A stretch of DNA of 64,000 nt from the NCBI GenBank assembly GCA_903926205.1, contig CAIYID010000031.1:1-64000 (forward strand). Reading direction: 5' to 3'. Below, piece after piece: positions 25,988 through 35,113 of the stretch. This DNA comes from an uncultured Bdellovibrionales bacterium (lineage in GTDB: Bacteria; Bdellovibrionota; Bdellovibrionia; Bdellovibrionales; Bdellovibrionaceae). The number at the start of each line of letters is the position of its first letter. The stretch's first letter is position 1. Under the pieces are notes generated by a model, which was given only the letters and a program-made list of their open reading frames with translations, ran no database searches and had not been told where the DNA came from. The translations under genes and the position numbers were made by a program.

Positions 25988-27514
25988 TCAATTTTCTGCT
26001 TTTGCATGCTTCTGCTGCCGAGCCGAACTTCTCGATGTCGATTTCAACGTCTGTGCTTTTGACGAGCTTCGAATAATTTCGCTAGCCTGTTCGGGCGACA
26101 AACCTAATTTGACTAAATAGACCTCAGCAGAGTCCATCAAAGCTCCCCTTGATATCGCGTGAGTTTGCGCATGACGAGAGCTTAAAAATTGCGAAAAATC
26201 CCAAAATACTTCAAACAAGGACTCCCTGTGTTTTTCCGAAGCGAGGCGCTTCAGAAAATTCATCAACAAACCAAAATTTCCGCTGTTGGCATACAAATCC
26301 CAAAACTGCGCAAAGCGATTGAACTTCTGCATTTCAAAAAAATCGATGTCTTTATTTTTCAAAATCTGAAAGGGCGGCTGATCGGAATAAACCATTTCAT
26401 ACTCCTGATCATGGCGAATGATCGGCGTTCCTTTGAGTCGCTTGAGTATTCCCACCTGAATTTCATCCACTTCACATTTTGCCAACACATCGAATCCACG
26501 CGCGAAGGACTCCTTGGTTTCCCCTGGTAAACCCACAATCAAGTCCGCATGAGTATGGACTCCGGTTTGCTCTCGCAAAAATTGAAAATTCTCTTCGATT
26601 TTCAAATAATCTTGTCGACGACTCACATTGGTCGCCACAATTGGGCTCCAGGTTTGTACTCCGATTTCAAATTGCAGGGAACCCTTCGGAAATTTTTTAA
26701 TGAGTGTTCGAATTTCCTCTGGCAAACGATCTGGAACCATTTCAAAATGCAAAAATAAACCGAGTTCTCTGCGCTCTAAAAAAAATTCCAAAATTCTACA
26801 GCTAATACTGGGACGTAAATTAAAAGTTCGATCCAGAAACTTAAAACTTCTCGCTCCGCGATCTAAAAGTTTCTGAGTTTCCGCTAAAAAAAGATTTACA
26901 TCAAAATTTCTGACACTTTCCTCCATGGAACTTAAACAATACTCACATTTGTAAGGACAACCTCGAGAGGCCTCGACATAAATCACTCGATGAGCCAAAT
27001 CTTCGTTTGAGTAGTAATCATAGGGGAACTTGATGTCGTTAATTTCAGGCAAGGGGCCTGAAATTAATTTCCGACTAGAGAGTTTTTCCGGGCGAGTTCC
27101 AGCGACCAGTTTCCCATTGAGGACTTCTTCATTCAAAATTTCCCGACACAAATCCCGAAACAAAAATTCTGATTCGCCTTGAATCACATAATCCGTGAGA
27201 GGAAATAAATTTTGTTTTTCACTTTCATAAGAGATCTCTGGCCCACCTAGAACTAAAATAACTTCAGGCGCAATTTTTTTTAAATGAGAAATCACTTCAA
27301 AAGTTTGATTGGTGTTCCAAATATAAACGCCAAGACCAATGATCTTTGGTTTTTTCGCCAACAAAGTCTCCGCGATGTCTCTAGGATTTTTTCCCAGAAC
27401 AAATTCAACAATTTCAGATTGAGGTTGAAGCTCTGCCAAATTGGCAAAAAGATAACGCAAACCCAGTGAAGTGTGGTGATATCTAGCATTGATTGTGGCG
27501 AGTAAAATATCCAA
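25988..27514 (-). CDS. B12-binding-domain radical SAM protein
   Basis: Protein of 508 aa. The N-terminal cobalamin-binding-like domain (about 1-125) shows KIIGLGVYIWNTN and VLGGPEIS. The radical SAM cluster is CPYKCEYC (186-193: Cys186, Cys190 and Cys193 bind the iron-sulfur cluster), followed by the TIM-barrel part with LIVGLPGE. A C-terminal DUF4080-like helical domain follows, then a basic Ser/Arg/Lys tail. Relatives act as methylases or methylthiotransferase-like enzymes, mostly of unknown substrate. The His-rich cobalamin motif DxHxxG is not evident, so B12 binding is uncertain. It is a single gene downstream of rnpB on the same strand. Confidence 0.85.
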   Translation of the reverse strand: MDILLATINARYHHTSLGLRYLFANLAELQPQSEIVEFVLGKNPRDIAETLLAKKPKIIGLGVYIWNTNQTFEVISHLKKIAPEVILVLGGPEISYESEKQNLFPLTDYVIQGESEFLFRDLCREILNEEVLNGKLVAGTRPEKLSSRKLISGPLPEINDIKFPYDYYSNEDLAHRVIYVEASRGCPYKCEYCLSSMEESVRNFDVNLFLAETQKLLDRGARSFKFLDRTFNLRPSISCRILEFFLERRELGLFLHFEMVPDRLPEEIRTLIKKFPKGSLQFEIGVQTWSPIVATNVSRRQDYLKIEENFQFLREQTGVHTHADLIVGLPGETKESFARGFDVLAKCEVDEIQVGILKRLKGTPIIRHDQEYEMVYSDQPPFQILKNKDIDFFEMQKFNRFAQFWDLYANSGNFGLLMNFLKRLASEKHRESLFEVFWDFSQFLSSRHAQTHAISRGALMDSAEVYLVKLGLSPEQASEIIRSSSKAQTLKSTSRSSARQQKHAKAEN

Positions 27515-27532
27515 AAATTTTCCACCCGTGCC

Positions 27533-27575
27533 TTGATTAAAAAAGTAGAGGCACCGAAGTTTTATCTTCGGTGCC
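27533..27575 (-). terminator. rho-independent terminator of rnpB
   Basis: On the minus strand GGCACCGAAG, a short loop and CTTCGGTGCC are followed by TCTACTTTTTTA. It lies just beyond the 3' end of RNase P RNA and 19 bp before the radical SAM start codon. Confidence 0.88.
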
Positions 27576-27586
27576 CCACAATGCGG

Positions 27587-28014
27587 GCTTTTGTGTTTTG
27601 CTATAAGCCGGATTCTGTCTACTCAAAAAGAAATCCCGAATTCCTTCTTAAAGAGTTCATCATTCCTCTAGGCCCAACATTGCTATTGGGCTCAAGCGAT
27701 CCTACCCGGAGGTCCCTCATGGGTCATGAGTGCTTTCGATTCTTGCGAATCTTGGCTTGCCTCCCTATTTGATCTTGCTCCACGCAGAGTTTGGCTGTTT
27801 TCACTCCAGCAGCATCGATTTTCATCGACCACTCTTGCGAGTGTCCCCAAGAAGCTCCCGTTCCCGCTTCAAGGATCATGGCCCTGGATATTCTCTCTGT
27901 TCCACTGTTCCGACGGTTTCCCGTGAGGGGCGTTACCCCCTGCGATACCCGATGGAGTCCGGACTTTCCTCCCTGCCAATTTTTCTAAATAAATTTAAAA
28001 AAACCAACAAAGCG
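27587..28014 (-). ncRNA. rnpB: RNase P RNA, bacterial type A
   Basis: The catalytic RNA that matures tRNA 5' ends. On the minus strand the universal 5' core GGAGGAAAGTCCGGACTCC (27954-27972) is followed by the expected internal elements, including GGAACAGTGGAACAGAGAG-type, GCAAGATCAAATAGG-type and GGGTAGGATCGCTTGAGCC-type segments. It ends with the conserved 3' motif AGACAGAATCCGGCTTATA (27602-27620). The ends were placed where the outer P1-type pairing GCTTTG/CAAAAGC closes, so they may be off by several bases. Length of about 430 nt fits type A. Short ORFs overlapping this stretch are spurious. Confidence 0.95.
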
Positions 28015-28035
28015 ATGGACTGCAAAACGGATGGG

Positions 28036-28064
28036 ACTGTAACACAGTGAGTCCATTCAAACAA
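28036..28064 (-). promoter_or_regulatory. candidate rnpB promoter
   Basis: On the minus strand TTGTTT and TACAGT are separated by 17 bases and lie 20-50 bp upstream of the predicted RNase P RNA 5' end. The match to consensus is moderate and is supported mainly by spacing and position. Confidence 0.35.
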
Positions 28065-28144
28065 GAGGCACCATCGATTTTTGCTTTGCGGTTGAATTTT
28101 CCGTAAGCCTCCCTTAGGTTTGATCCTATTGAAGGGAAACACGA

Positions 28145-28573
28145 ATGAAAAAGTTCAGCGTCATTTTAGCCACTCTTTTGCTCAGTCTTTTTACTTTTTC
28201 TGCTCATTCTGAAGAGGGCAAAGGCGCGAATATGGAGTTATTTCCTGCTCCAAAAGCTGATGCGAGCAAAGCGGCACGTCCAGCAAAGCCTGAGCTGACG
28301 GAGCCCAGCTACCGCGCCCTCATCCAAGGGGACACGGTCACTTTGAAATGGAAAGAAGTTCCAGCGGCAAATGCCTATCATTTGCAACTTGCGATTGATC
28401 CAAATTTCAAATGGTTGGTCGTCAATGAAGAGCTTTTAAAAGCCAACTCCTTCGACGTCAAAGGTCTCGAAAAAGCGAAACATTATTTTTGGCGTGTGGC
28501 CGCTTTGAAAACTGAAAATGTTCCAACCTTTATGAAGGGTTGGTATTCTCTTTCTACCTTCGAAACCCCTTAA
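28145..28573 (+). CDS. small periplasmic protein with a fibronectin type III-like domain
   Basis: Protein of 142 aa. It has a signal peptide (1-22, cleaved near AHS-EE), a short Pro/Ala/Lys linker (about 30-50) and one beta-sandwich-like domain at about 53-140. GDTVTLKWKEVPAANAYHLQLA and KHYFWRVAAL match the strand pattern of fibronectin III folds. AAGGGAA precedes the ATG. Such domains often bind peptidoglycan or proteins; no specific role can be given. It is divergent from rnpB and convergent with alaS. Confidence 0.75.
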   Translation: MKKFSVILATLLLSLFTFSAHSEEGKGANMELFPAPKADASKAARPAKPELTEPSYRALIQGDTVTLKWKEVPAANAYHLQLAIDPNFKWLVVNEELLKANSFDVKGLEKAKHYFWRVAALKTENVPTFMKGWYSLSTFETP

Positions 28574-28579
28574 GGTTTC
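28562..28579. terminator. small hairpin between convergent genes
   Basis: GAAACC-CCTTAA-GGTTTC is a perfect 6-bp stem. It covers the TAA stop of the FN3-like gene and sits 2 bp from the alaS stop codon, so it may serve both strands. There is no real T tract. Confidence 0.35.
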
Positions 28580-28580
28580 T

Positions 28581-31376
28581 TCACTTGCCCGCCTGACAAC
28601 CCAAAAGGGCTTCCGCTTTTTTCTGAGCCTCTGACAAACGACTTCGATCCGGAGCTGCTCCTTGAGCAAAGTCTGGGCGACCGCCGCCCTTACCGCCCAT
28701 GATTGTGGCCACTTCCTTCAACAAATTACCGGCAGAAAATTCTGGATTTAAATCTTTGCTCACAATCACGATGATGGGATGAGAGGCTTCTCCCTTTCCG
28801 ACGGTGATAACGATTCCAGACTGAATTTTATTTTTTAGTTGATCGGCCACTTGAGCCAAGACTTCTCGGTCTTCAATTTCAACATTGGCAAAAATAAACT
28901 TCGCTGACGCCGTTTTGGTTTTGAAAGATTTAGCGGTGGAAATTAAGTGATCAAGGTTAACTTGTCCGCCTTGAAGTTTTTTTATTTCTTTTTCTAAGTT
29001 TTTTATTTCGGATTTTTTCTCTTCAATCCAATTGAAAACCTCAACTTTACTTTCAAGAAAACTCTGCCAAGGCTCGTTCAATCCAGCACTGATCCGCGCT
29101 TTTTGATTTTCGGCCGCGTTTTTCAAGAAAAACTGCAATGCCACCTCACCCGTGAGACCCTCAATTCGACGAACGCCAGCGCTCACACCACTTTCGCTCA
29201 CAATTTTTATCATTCGGATTTGTGCTGTGTTACCAACATGAGTTCCACCGCAAAGCTCAGTGGAAAACTCTCCCATTTTCAACATTCGAACTTCATCACC
29301 GTATTTTTCTCCAAAAAGTGCCATCGCACCTTGAGTGATGGCCTCTTTATAAGAGAGCACTTTCGATTGCACCTGTTCCGCTCGGCCAATTTCATTATTT
29401 ACCAAAGTTTCGATTTGCTGTAGTTCCTCAGAAGACAAGGCTTTATTATGAGTGAAATCAAATCGCAGGCGAGTCGCATCCACTAAGGACCCAGCTTGAG
29501 TCACATGAGTGCCCAGCACTTTACGAAGAGCCGCGTGCAAAAGATGCGTGGCCGAGTGATTGCTTGCCACTGCCGCACGCTCTTTATCATCGACCGCTAA
29601 CTCAATGCCACTGCCAGCATTAATTTCCCCTCGATCAACTTCGATATGATGAAGAAATACGTCGCTCTGTTTAGTTACATTCAAAACCCGGGCTGAGCCA
29701 GACTGTGACGTGAGTGTGCCTAAATCACCGACTTGGCCGCCGCTCTCTCCGTAAAAGGGTGTTTTTTCAGTGATCAAAATTCCAGTTTGGCCGGCTTTTA
29801 ATGCCGAAATTTTTTCTTTTCCGTTAGAAAGGGCAATAACAACCGACTGATCCAGCAAGCACTCATAGCCACTAAAAATAGTTCCAGAATGGCCAGGGCC
29901 CGCGTGGCTGGCGCCAGCGCCAACGCTTGTTTTTTGTTTAGTGAGTACTTCTTGAACGAGCGAAATCAAATGAGCTTCGTCTGAAGCGATGGATTTTCCT
30001 TTCCATGAAGCTTTGGCTTTGTGACGAGCGGTTTCCATTTCAGATTCGAATTTATTTTCATCAATCGTGAAGCCTTGCTCTGCAGCCATTAGCCGCGTTA
30101 AATCCGCAGGAAAACCATAAGTGTCATAAAGTTTAAAAACCACGTCTCCGGAAATAACTTTTTTATTTTGAGCTTTCATTTTTTTAAGCTCTTCACTGAG
30201 CATTGCTTCACCTGTTCCAAGAGTGATCATGAAGCGATCTTGTTCATCTTGAATCGTGCTCAGAATTTGCGTCTTGCGTTCTTTAAGTTCAGGAAAAATA
30301 GAACTCATATTTTCAATCAACAATTGCGAAATCTCTGGCAAAAAGGATTGGCCGTCTGTGAGTAAATTAGCGAAGCGTACCGCCCGACGCAAGATTCGGC
30401 GTAAAACATAACCTCGCCCCTCATTTGAAGGAAGCGCACCATCGGCAAGCAAAAACGCGCAGCTTCTCGTGTGATCCGCAACCACACGAAGAGCCGCAAC
30501 GAGTTCTCGATCTTTCGGGGAAACTTTCGCATGAATTCCTTCAAGATTCATTTGCTCAATCACTTTAAGTAAATCATTTTTTTTAGAAATCTCTGCTGAG
30601 CGCTGAATCAAAGGCCAGAATAAATCTGTGTCGTAATTGTTAAGCTTCCCTTGAAGAGCCGCCGTCACCCGCTCCAAGCCAGAGCCCGTGTCCACGGAGG
30701 GTTTTGGGAGTGGGTCCATCACTCCTGGTGATTTTTCGTAAAATTGCATAAAAACTAAATTCCAAATTTCCACAAAACGATCTTCACCCGCGGCTATTCC
30801 CTTGAAGGGATCGGATTCTTTTCCTGCGCGGGCGCCATGATCATAAAAAATTTCCGAGCACGGCCCGCAAGGGCCAACATCGCCCATGCGCCAAAAATTG
30901 TCTTTTTCATCAAAGCGGAAAATTCTTTCTTTCGCGACACCCTCTTGCTTATGCCAAATATCGGCAGCCTCATCGTCGGTGCGAAAAACAGTGACATAAA
31001 GTTTATCTTTGGGAATGCCATAGTCTTTTGTTAAAAGCTCCCAGGCAAAATGAATGGCGTCTTTTTTAAAATAATCTCCAAAAGAAAAATTCCCGAGCAT
31101 TTCAAAAAAAGTATGATGTCTTGCCGTGAAGCCAACATTTTCCAAGTCATTGTGTTTGCCACCTGCACGAACACATTTTTGTGAAGTGACCGCTCTTGTG
31201 TAATCACGTTTTTCCAAACCCAAAAAAGAATTTTTAAATTGATTCATTCCCGCGTTGGCGAAAAGCAAAGTGGGGTCGTTTTCTGGAATGAGAGAAGAAC
31301 TCCCAACATGAGTGTGACCTTGTTTTTTAAAGTAATCGATGAATTTTTGGCGAATTTCTTGGCTCGACAATCCCAT
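28581..31376 (-). CDS. alaS: alanyl-tRNA synthetase
   Basis: Class II synthetase of 931 aa, somewhat longer than the 875 or so usual. N-terminal catalytic motifs are FYFKKQGHTHVGSSSLIP-like near the start, GKHNDLENVG and GDVGPCGPCSEIFYDHG. The editing domain has the zinc-binding HSATHLLH and the distal ELCGGTHVGNT, and a C-Ala region follows with GKGGGRPDFAQG. The ATG at 31376 follows GAGG and lies one base after the recX stop, so recX and alaS are coupled; an upstream TTG-type start would extend into recX. Confidence 0.97.
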   Translation of the reverse strand: MGLSSQEIRQKFIDYFKKQGHTHVGSSSLIPENDPTLLFANAGMNQFKNSFLGLEKRDYTRAVTSQKCVRAGGKHNDLENVGFTARHHTFFEMLGNFSFGDYFKKDAIHFAWELLTKDYGIPKDKLYVTVFRTDDEAADIWHKQEGVAKERIFRFDEKDNFWRMGDVGPCGPCSEIFYDHGARAGKESDPFKGIAAGEDRFVEIWNLVFMQFYEKSPGVMDPLPKPSVDTGSGLERVTAALQGKLNNYDTDLFWPLIQRSAEISKKNDLLKVIEQMNLEGIHAKVSPKDRELVAALRVVADHTRSCAFLLADGALPSNEGRGYVLRRILRRAVRFANLLTDGQSFLPEISQLLIENMSSIFPELKERKTQILSTIQDEQDRFMITLGTGEAMLSEELKKMKAQNKKVISGDVVFKLYDTYGFPADLTRLMAAEQGFTIDENKFESEMETARHKAKASWKGKSIASDEAHLISLVQEVLTKQKTSVGAGASHAGPGHSGTIFSGYECLLDQSVVIALSNGKEKISALKAGQTGILITEKTPFYGESGGQVGDLGTLTSQSGSARVLNVTKQSDVFLHHIEVDRGEINAGSGIELAVDDKERAAVASNHSATHLLHAALRKVLGTHVTQAGSLVDATRLRFDFTHNKALSSEELQQIETLVNNEIGRAEQVQSKVLSYKEAITQGAMALFGEKYGDEVRMLKMGEFSTELCGGTHVGNTAQIRMIKIVSESGVSAGVRRIEGLTGEVALQFFLKNAAENQKARISAGLNEPWQSFLESKVEVFNWIEEKKSEIKNLEKEIKKLQGGQVNLDHLISTAKSFKTKTASAKFIFANVEIEDREVLAQVADQLKNKIQSGIVITVGKGEASHPIIVIVSKDLNPEFSAGNLLKEVATIMGGKGGGRPDFAQGAAPDRSRLSEAQKKAEALLGCQAGK

Positions 31377-31377
31377 T

Positions 31378-31842
31378 TTATTTCCGTCCTCTAGAGATAA
31401 CTTGTTGAATCGTATTTCTTCGAAAACCACGACTTAAAAGAAAGCGGCTTAATTTGGCAACAAGACGCCGCTTTTCTTCCGAGTCTGTGACTTCAGAAAG
31501 TGAGTATTTATTTTTGACGAGTTCTTGGGCCTTTTCAAGTTCTTGCTCATCATTGGACTCGACTTCCGGCAGGCCTTTTTTCTTTAAAAAGGAATTGATG
31601 TATATAATTCCCTTTTTTTTACAGTGCAAAGACTCTGCCGCCTTAACGGCCAGAGCTTTTCTGCTAGCTGCGTCGTTTGGAATCCAGCCTCGATCCTTAC
31701 CGTAATTAATAGCGATCTCAATTTCCTCCGAGGAGTATTGACGCTTAAGTTTTTGGCGCAATTCTTTTTCTGAATGGTCACGCCGAGCCAAATAATCCAT
31801 GACTTTGTTGCGCGCTGTAGTGGAAGGCTTTCGTTCTTTCAT
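31378..31842 (-). CDS. recX: RecX-family regulatory protein
   Basis: Small helical protein of 154 aa that inhibits RecA filaments. The RecX signature is clear in ALDYLARRDHSEKELRQKL-like residues near 15-33 and in the repeated three-helix units ending SRFLLSRGFRRNTIQQVI. It is not next to recA (about 1.3 kb away, opposite strand) but is coupled to alaS, the gene that often follows recA-recX in proteobacteria. This suggests an inversion or rearrangement of an ancestral recA-recX-alaS order. Confidence 0.85.
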   Translation of the reverse strand: MKERKPSTTARNKVMDYLARRDHSEKELRQKLKRQYSSEEIEIAINYGKDRGWIPNDAASRKALAVKAAESLHCKKKGIIYINSFLKKKGLPEVESNDEQELEKAQELVKNKYSLSEVTDSEEKRRLVAKLSRFLLSRGFRRNTIQQVISRGRK

Positions 31843-31965
31843 GAGGGTGATTTTAAGATAGTTTGAATGCTGGCAGCAAGTCTTGCTGCTTCAGTTTGCG
31901 ATATCTTTTTCAGTTCTACTTGGCTGCAAGATTGACAACGACAAATCACCAGCTAGATTTTTGCC

Positions 31966-32430
31966 ATGATAAAAAAAATTGTAACATTTTTTGGAGCTGG
32001 CTTGTCTCCCATCGCCCCAGGCACTATGGGTACATTGGCCACAATTCCTATCGCCGCTTTATTGATTTGGTTAGGTCCCTTGTGGCACATGGCTTTGACT
32101 CTTTTACTCACCCCTTTCGCGATTTGGGCCTGCGAAATGTACGAATGCAACAAGAACGGTCACGATCACCCTGAAGTGGTCATTGACGAGGTCGTTGGGT
32201 TCCTGATCACCCTGGTGTGGATGCCTTTGACCTGGCAGTCTTTACTGGTCGGTTTTGTGCTTTTTCGACTTTTTGATATTTTAAAGCCTTGGCCTATTGG
32301 GTGGTTGGACAAAAACATCCCTGGCGGAGCCGGTGTCGTTATTGATGACGTCGCGGCAGGATTGGTGGCGAATCTACTCATGCAAATGATTCTCACAAAA
32401 ACAGCTTGGCTGGGCGTGCAGATTCTATGA
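31966..32430 (+). CDS. pgpA: phosphatidylglycerophosphatase A
   Basis: Membrane phosphatase of 154 aa that makes phosphatidylglycerol. PgpA motifs are GLSPIAPGTMGTLATIP (12-28), VVIDEVVGFLIT (about 71-82), FRLFDILKPWPIGWLDKN (about 100-117) and GGAGVVIDDVAAGL (about 119-132). Three or four hydrophobic helices are visible. The cinA gene overlaps its stop codon (ATGA), as pgpA-cinA-recA clusters commonly do. Confidence 0.93.
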   Translation: MIKKIVTFFGAGLSPIAPGTMGTLATIPIAALLIWLGPLWHMALTLLLTPFAIWACEMYECNKNGHDHPEVVIDEVVGFLITLVWMPLTWQSLLVGFVLFRLFDILKPWPIGWLDKNIPGGAGVVIDDVAAGLVANLLMQMILTKTAWLGVQIL

Positions 32431-32906
32431 ATCAAAACTCTCAGCTCTTAAAACTAATTGATGTTTTACGAGCAAAAAACCTGAAGCTTGGTTTGGCTGA
32501 GTCTTGCTCTGGCGGCTTGCTTTCTGCCACTATAACTGAAGTCCCTGGTGTTTCTGATTTTTACACGGGAGGCATCGTTGGCTATTCCAATTCGATCAAA
32601 CAAAGTATCTTGGGCGTTAAAGAAGAGACTCTTAAAAAATTTGGAGCAGTTAGTGCTGAAGCTGCTCAAGAAATGGCCAAGGGAGTTTGTGAAAAATTAA
32701 ATGCAGATTGTGCGATCGCTATTACGGGCATCGCAGGTCCGAGTGGCGGAACGCCAGAGAAGCCTGTCGGTACTGTGTTTTTTGCCATTAAAGGTCCAGA
32801 TTTTGAAATGGCGAAAAAGGAAATTTTTGCCGGGACTAGGATTGAGATTCAAAAATTAAGTGTAATTTGTTCTATTGAATACCTATTAAATCAGCTACTT
32901 AGGTAG
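32427..32906 (+). CDS. pncC: CinA C-terminal domain protein (nicotinamide-nucleotide amidase)
   Basis: Protein of 159 aa corresponding to the stand-alone C-terminal domain of CinA (PncC), which deamidates NMN to nicotinate mononucleotide for NAD recycling. Signatures are AESCSGGLLSATITEVPGVSDFYTGGIVGYSN (about 24-55), KFGAVSAEAAQEMA, and the active-site region AITGIAGPSGGTPEKPVGTVF (about 98-118). The N-terminal MoaB-like domain of full-length CinA is absent. The start was set at the ATG overlapping pgpA. recA follows after 195 bp. Confidence 0.92.
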   Translation: MNQNSQLLKLIDVLRAKNLKLGLAESCSGGLLSATITEVPGVSDFYTGGIVGYSNSIKQSILGVKEETLKKFGAVSAEAAQEMAKGVCEKLNADCAIAITGIAGPSGGTPEKPVGTVFFAIKGPDFEMAKKEIFAGTRIEIQKLSVICSIEYLLNQLLR

Positions 32907-33049
32907 TTTTTATTGTTTATTCAATGACGGCAATGATCAGACTTTTGTAGAGGAAAAATATTCCTCATCGACCAGTGTCGGCAAAAATTTTTCATTTGAA
33001 TCAATATGTAAATTATGTGTAAGTTAATTTTATAAAAACAACCAAAGTC

Positions 33050-33080
33050 TTCGTGAGCAACTAAAAATGATTCTCACGAA
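33050..33080 (+). promoter_or_regulatory. stem-loop in the recA leader
   Basis: TTCGTGAG (33050-33057) pairs perfectly with CTCACGAA (33073-33080) across a 15-base AU-rich loop. It ends 10 bases before the GAGG that serves as ribosome binding site. No TTACN3GTAA (reported LexA box of Bdellovibrio) or CGAACN4GTTCG is seen upstream of recA; the nearest look-alike, TTATGTGTAA, has the wrong spacing. Confidence 0.5.
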
Positions 33081-33101
33081 AAGAAAGAATGAGGCAACGA
33101 G

Positions 33102-34268
33102 ATGGCGAATATGAATGACAGTAAACATGAAGGAAAAAATTTGGATCCAAAGGCCCTTGCAGAAAAACGTAAGGCTCTCGACTTAGCTGTTGGAACCATT
33201 GAAAAACAATTTGGCAAAGGTTCCATCATGCGACTAGGAGCCGGTGAGTGCTTGGTCAGAGATGTTGAAGCTATATCAACTGGCTCACTTAGTCTGGATA
33301 TCGCTTTGGGAATTGGCGGCTTACCAAAGGGACGTATCGTTGAAGTTTTCGGGCCAGAATCTTCAGGTAAAACAACCATTGCTCTTTCAGTTATTGCGCA
33401 GGCACAAAAACTTGGTGGCGTGGCCGCTTTTGTCGATGCTGAGCATGCATTGGATGTTGGTTACGCCCGAAAACTGGGCGTAAACACAGAAGAACTTTTG
33501 ATTTCACAACCAGACACTGGTGAGCAAGCTCTTGAAATCACAGAAACTCTTGTTCGCTCGGGCGCCATCGACGTGCTTGTGATCGACTCAGTTGCGGCAC
33601 TTGTGCCTCGCGCAGAGATCGAAGGCGATATGGGCGATAGCCACATGGGTTTGCAAGCTCGTTTGATGTCTCAAGCTCTCAGAAAATTAACAGCAGCCAT
33701 TAGTCGTTCAAATACCTTAGTCATCTTTATCAACCAAATTCGCATGAAAATTGGTGTGATGTTCGGTAATCCAGAAACAACAACAGGTGGAAACGCGCTC
33801 AAATTTTATTCCTCTGTTCGCTTGGATGTTCGCCGAGTTGGAGCGATCAAAAGCGGTGAAGATGTAACAGGAAATCGCACAGCGGTAAAAGTTGTGAAAA
33901 ATAAAATGGCACCGCCATTCACAAAAGTTGAATTTGATTTGATGTATAACGAAGGAATTTCAGCCGAAGGCGATATTTTGGATCTTGGCGTCACCGCAAA
34001 CCTGATAGAAAAATCAGGAGCATGGTTTAGCTACAATGGTGAACGAATGGGTCAAGGGCGTGATCAAGCAAAAGAATTTTTAAAACAAAATCCTAAGGCC
34101 TGCGAAGATTTGCGAAACAAACTTTTAGCAGCTAAAGGAATTGGTGGTTTGTTGATGAGTACTCCAGAGGTTCACGAGGAAGGCAGTGAAGCCGATTTAG
34201 AGGCTGACGACGGTGGCCTAAAGGGATCTTCTGGAAAATCAGCAGCAAACAAAAAAACAAAACATTAA
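33102..34268 (+). CDS. recA: recombinase RecA
   Basis: DNA strand-exchange protein of 388 aa. Walker A is GPESSGKTT (about 84-92); [32 protein letters not shown] (Walker B), the L2 loop with [27 protein letters not shown] and the C-terminal domain are all intact. The C-terminal tail is acidic and then ends in a basic AANKKTKH stretch. GAGG precedes the ATG at 33102; an ATG three codons later is possible. A strong terminator follows, so recA is probably expressed alone or with weak read-through from cinA. Confidence 0.98.
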   Translation: MANMNDSKHEGKNLDPKALAEKRKALDLAVGTIEKQFGKGSIMRLGAGECLVRDVEAISTGSLSLDIALGIGGLPKGRIVEVFGPESSGKTTIALSVIAQAQKLGGVAAFVDAEHALDVGYARKLGVNTEELLISQPDTGEQALEITETLVRSGAIDVLVIDSVAALVPRAEIEGDMGDSHMGLQARLMSQALRKLTAAISRSNTLVIFINQIRMKIGVMFGNPETTTGGNALKFYSSVRLDVRRVGAIKSGEDVTGNRTAVKVVKNKMAPPFTKVEFDLMYNEGISAEGDILDLGVTANLIEKSGAWFSYNGERMGQGRDQAKEFLKQNPKACEDLRNKLLAAKGIGGLLMSTPEVHEEGSEADLEADDGGLKGSSGKSAANKKTKH

Positions 34269-34315
34269 TTTCTAAAATTAGTCATTGATGTTTGTTTTGT
34301 TCTCTCTACACGAAG

Positions 34316-34345
34316 GCCTGATCGAAAGATCAGGCTTTTTTGTTT
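34316..34345 (+). terminator. rho-independent terminator of recA
   Basis: GCCTGATC-GAAA-GATCAGGC forms a perfect stem with a GNRA tetraloop, followed by six T residues. It lies 48 bp after the recA stop. Confidence 0.93.
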
Positions 34346-34482
34346 GCTTGTCTAAAGCGGCTGCTTCTTTCGGATTCTATCTCGAAAAATGCAAGCAGTT
34401 GATTTTAGTACGTTCAATTTTTCGAAATAAAATTTTCGAGACTCAGCTGGGTCTTAAGTAAGATGAAGGTTTATTCATTCAT

Positions 34483-34517
34483 TAAAAAAATCTTTTCGCA
34501 CCATCATGGCGCGAAAA
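34483..34517 (-). terminator. rho-independent terminator
   Basis: On the minus strand TTTTCGCGCC, the loop ATGAT and GGTGCGAAAA (one G-T pair) are followed by GATTTTTTTAA. It terminates the 34523-35113 gene immediately after its stop codon. Confidence 0.8.
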
Positions 34518-34522
34518 AACTA

Positions 34523-35113
34523 CTATTGAACATGATCATTTCCACTAGGATTTACTGGAACAGCTGGTAAAGAAATGATGGCAAATGGATTAACTTGAGA
34601 AGTTTCTGCAACCGTGCCTTTCGCGGGAAAAAAATGTTTACAGTCATTAATGAGGAGTGCCGGAATTTGCTTCTGTCCACGTATTTTATTGCATTCGTTT
34701 TGGTTAAGTTCAGTTAATACATTATTTATTTTATATGGTGCCTTAACAACGTCGTCTAAGACTGATTCAACTCTACACGAAGGCCCACTTCGATCTAGTT
34801 TAATTGTCGTTTCTATAGTTGGAGCGTCTGTCACTCCCGAAGAATGAGATGTGTCTCGGAAGGTAATTTTAATCTCTTTCTCACCTATTACTTGAAATTT
34901 GGAACGCCTACCGCCGTCCTCATTAATTTCAACTTTTCTCACTCCGTTTTCATCTGCCCTCTGCAATGCTGATAATGAAACCTTACTAAGATACTTTTCA
35001 TTGAAACCATATCTTTTAAATTCTAAGTTAACTATTTTTTGACATTTATCTTCTGCAATTGATGAAAAACTAAATGCAAAAGTCAACGCACACACTAATA
35101 TTATTAGTTTCAT
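34523..35113 (-). CDS. secreted protein of unknown function
   Basis: Protein of 196 aa with a signal peptide (about 1-20, FSSIA-ED). The mature part has four to five cysteines (DKCQKI, PSCRVE, NECNKI and NDCKHF), likely periplasmic disulfides, and a beta-rich centre (FQVIGEKEIKITFRD). The C-terminal 30 residues are Pro/Val/Asn-rich. It is monocistronic with its own terminator. No family recognised. Confidence 0.72.
   Translation of the reverse strand: MKLIILVCALTFAFSFSSIAEDKCQKIVNLEFKRYGFNEKYLSKVSLSALQRADENGVRKVEINEDGGRRSKFQVIGEKEIKITFRDTSHSSGVTDAPTIETTIKLDRSGPSCRVESVLDDVVKAPYKINNVLTELNQNECNKIRGQKQIPALLINDCKHFFPAKGTVAETSQVNPFAIISLPAVPVNPSGNDHVQ

Noticed and set aside
27533-28142. Several overlapping ORFs of 60-106 aa on both strands
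   Set aside because: They lie in the RNase P RNA gene and its flanks; the conserved RNA motifs explain the sequence, and none has a ribosome binding site.
32907-33049. LexA box before recA
   Set aside because: TTATGTGTAA resembles half-sites but has the wrong spacing for TTACN3GTAA.
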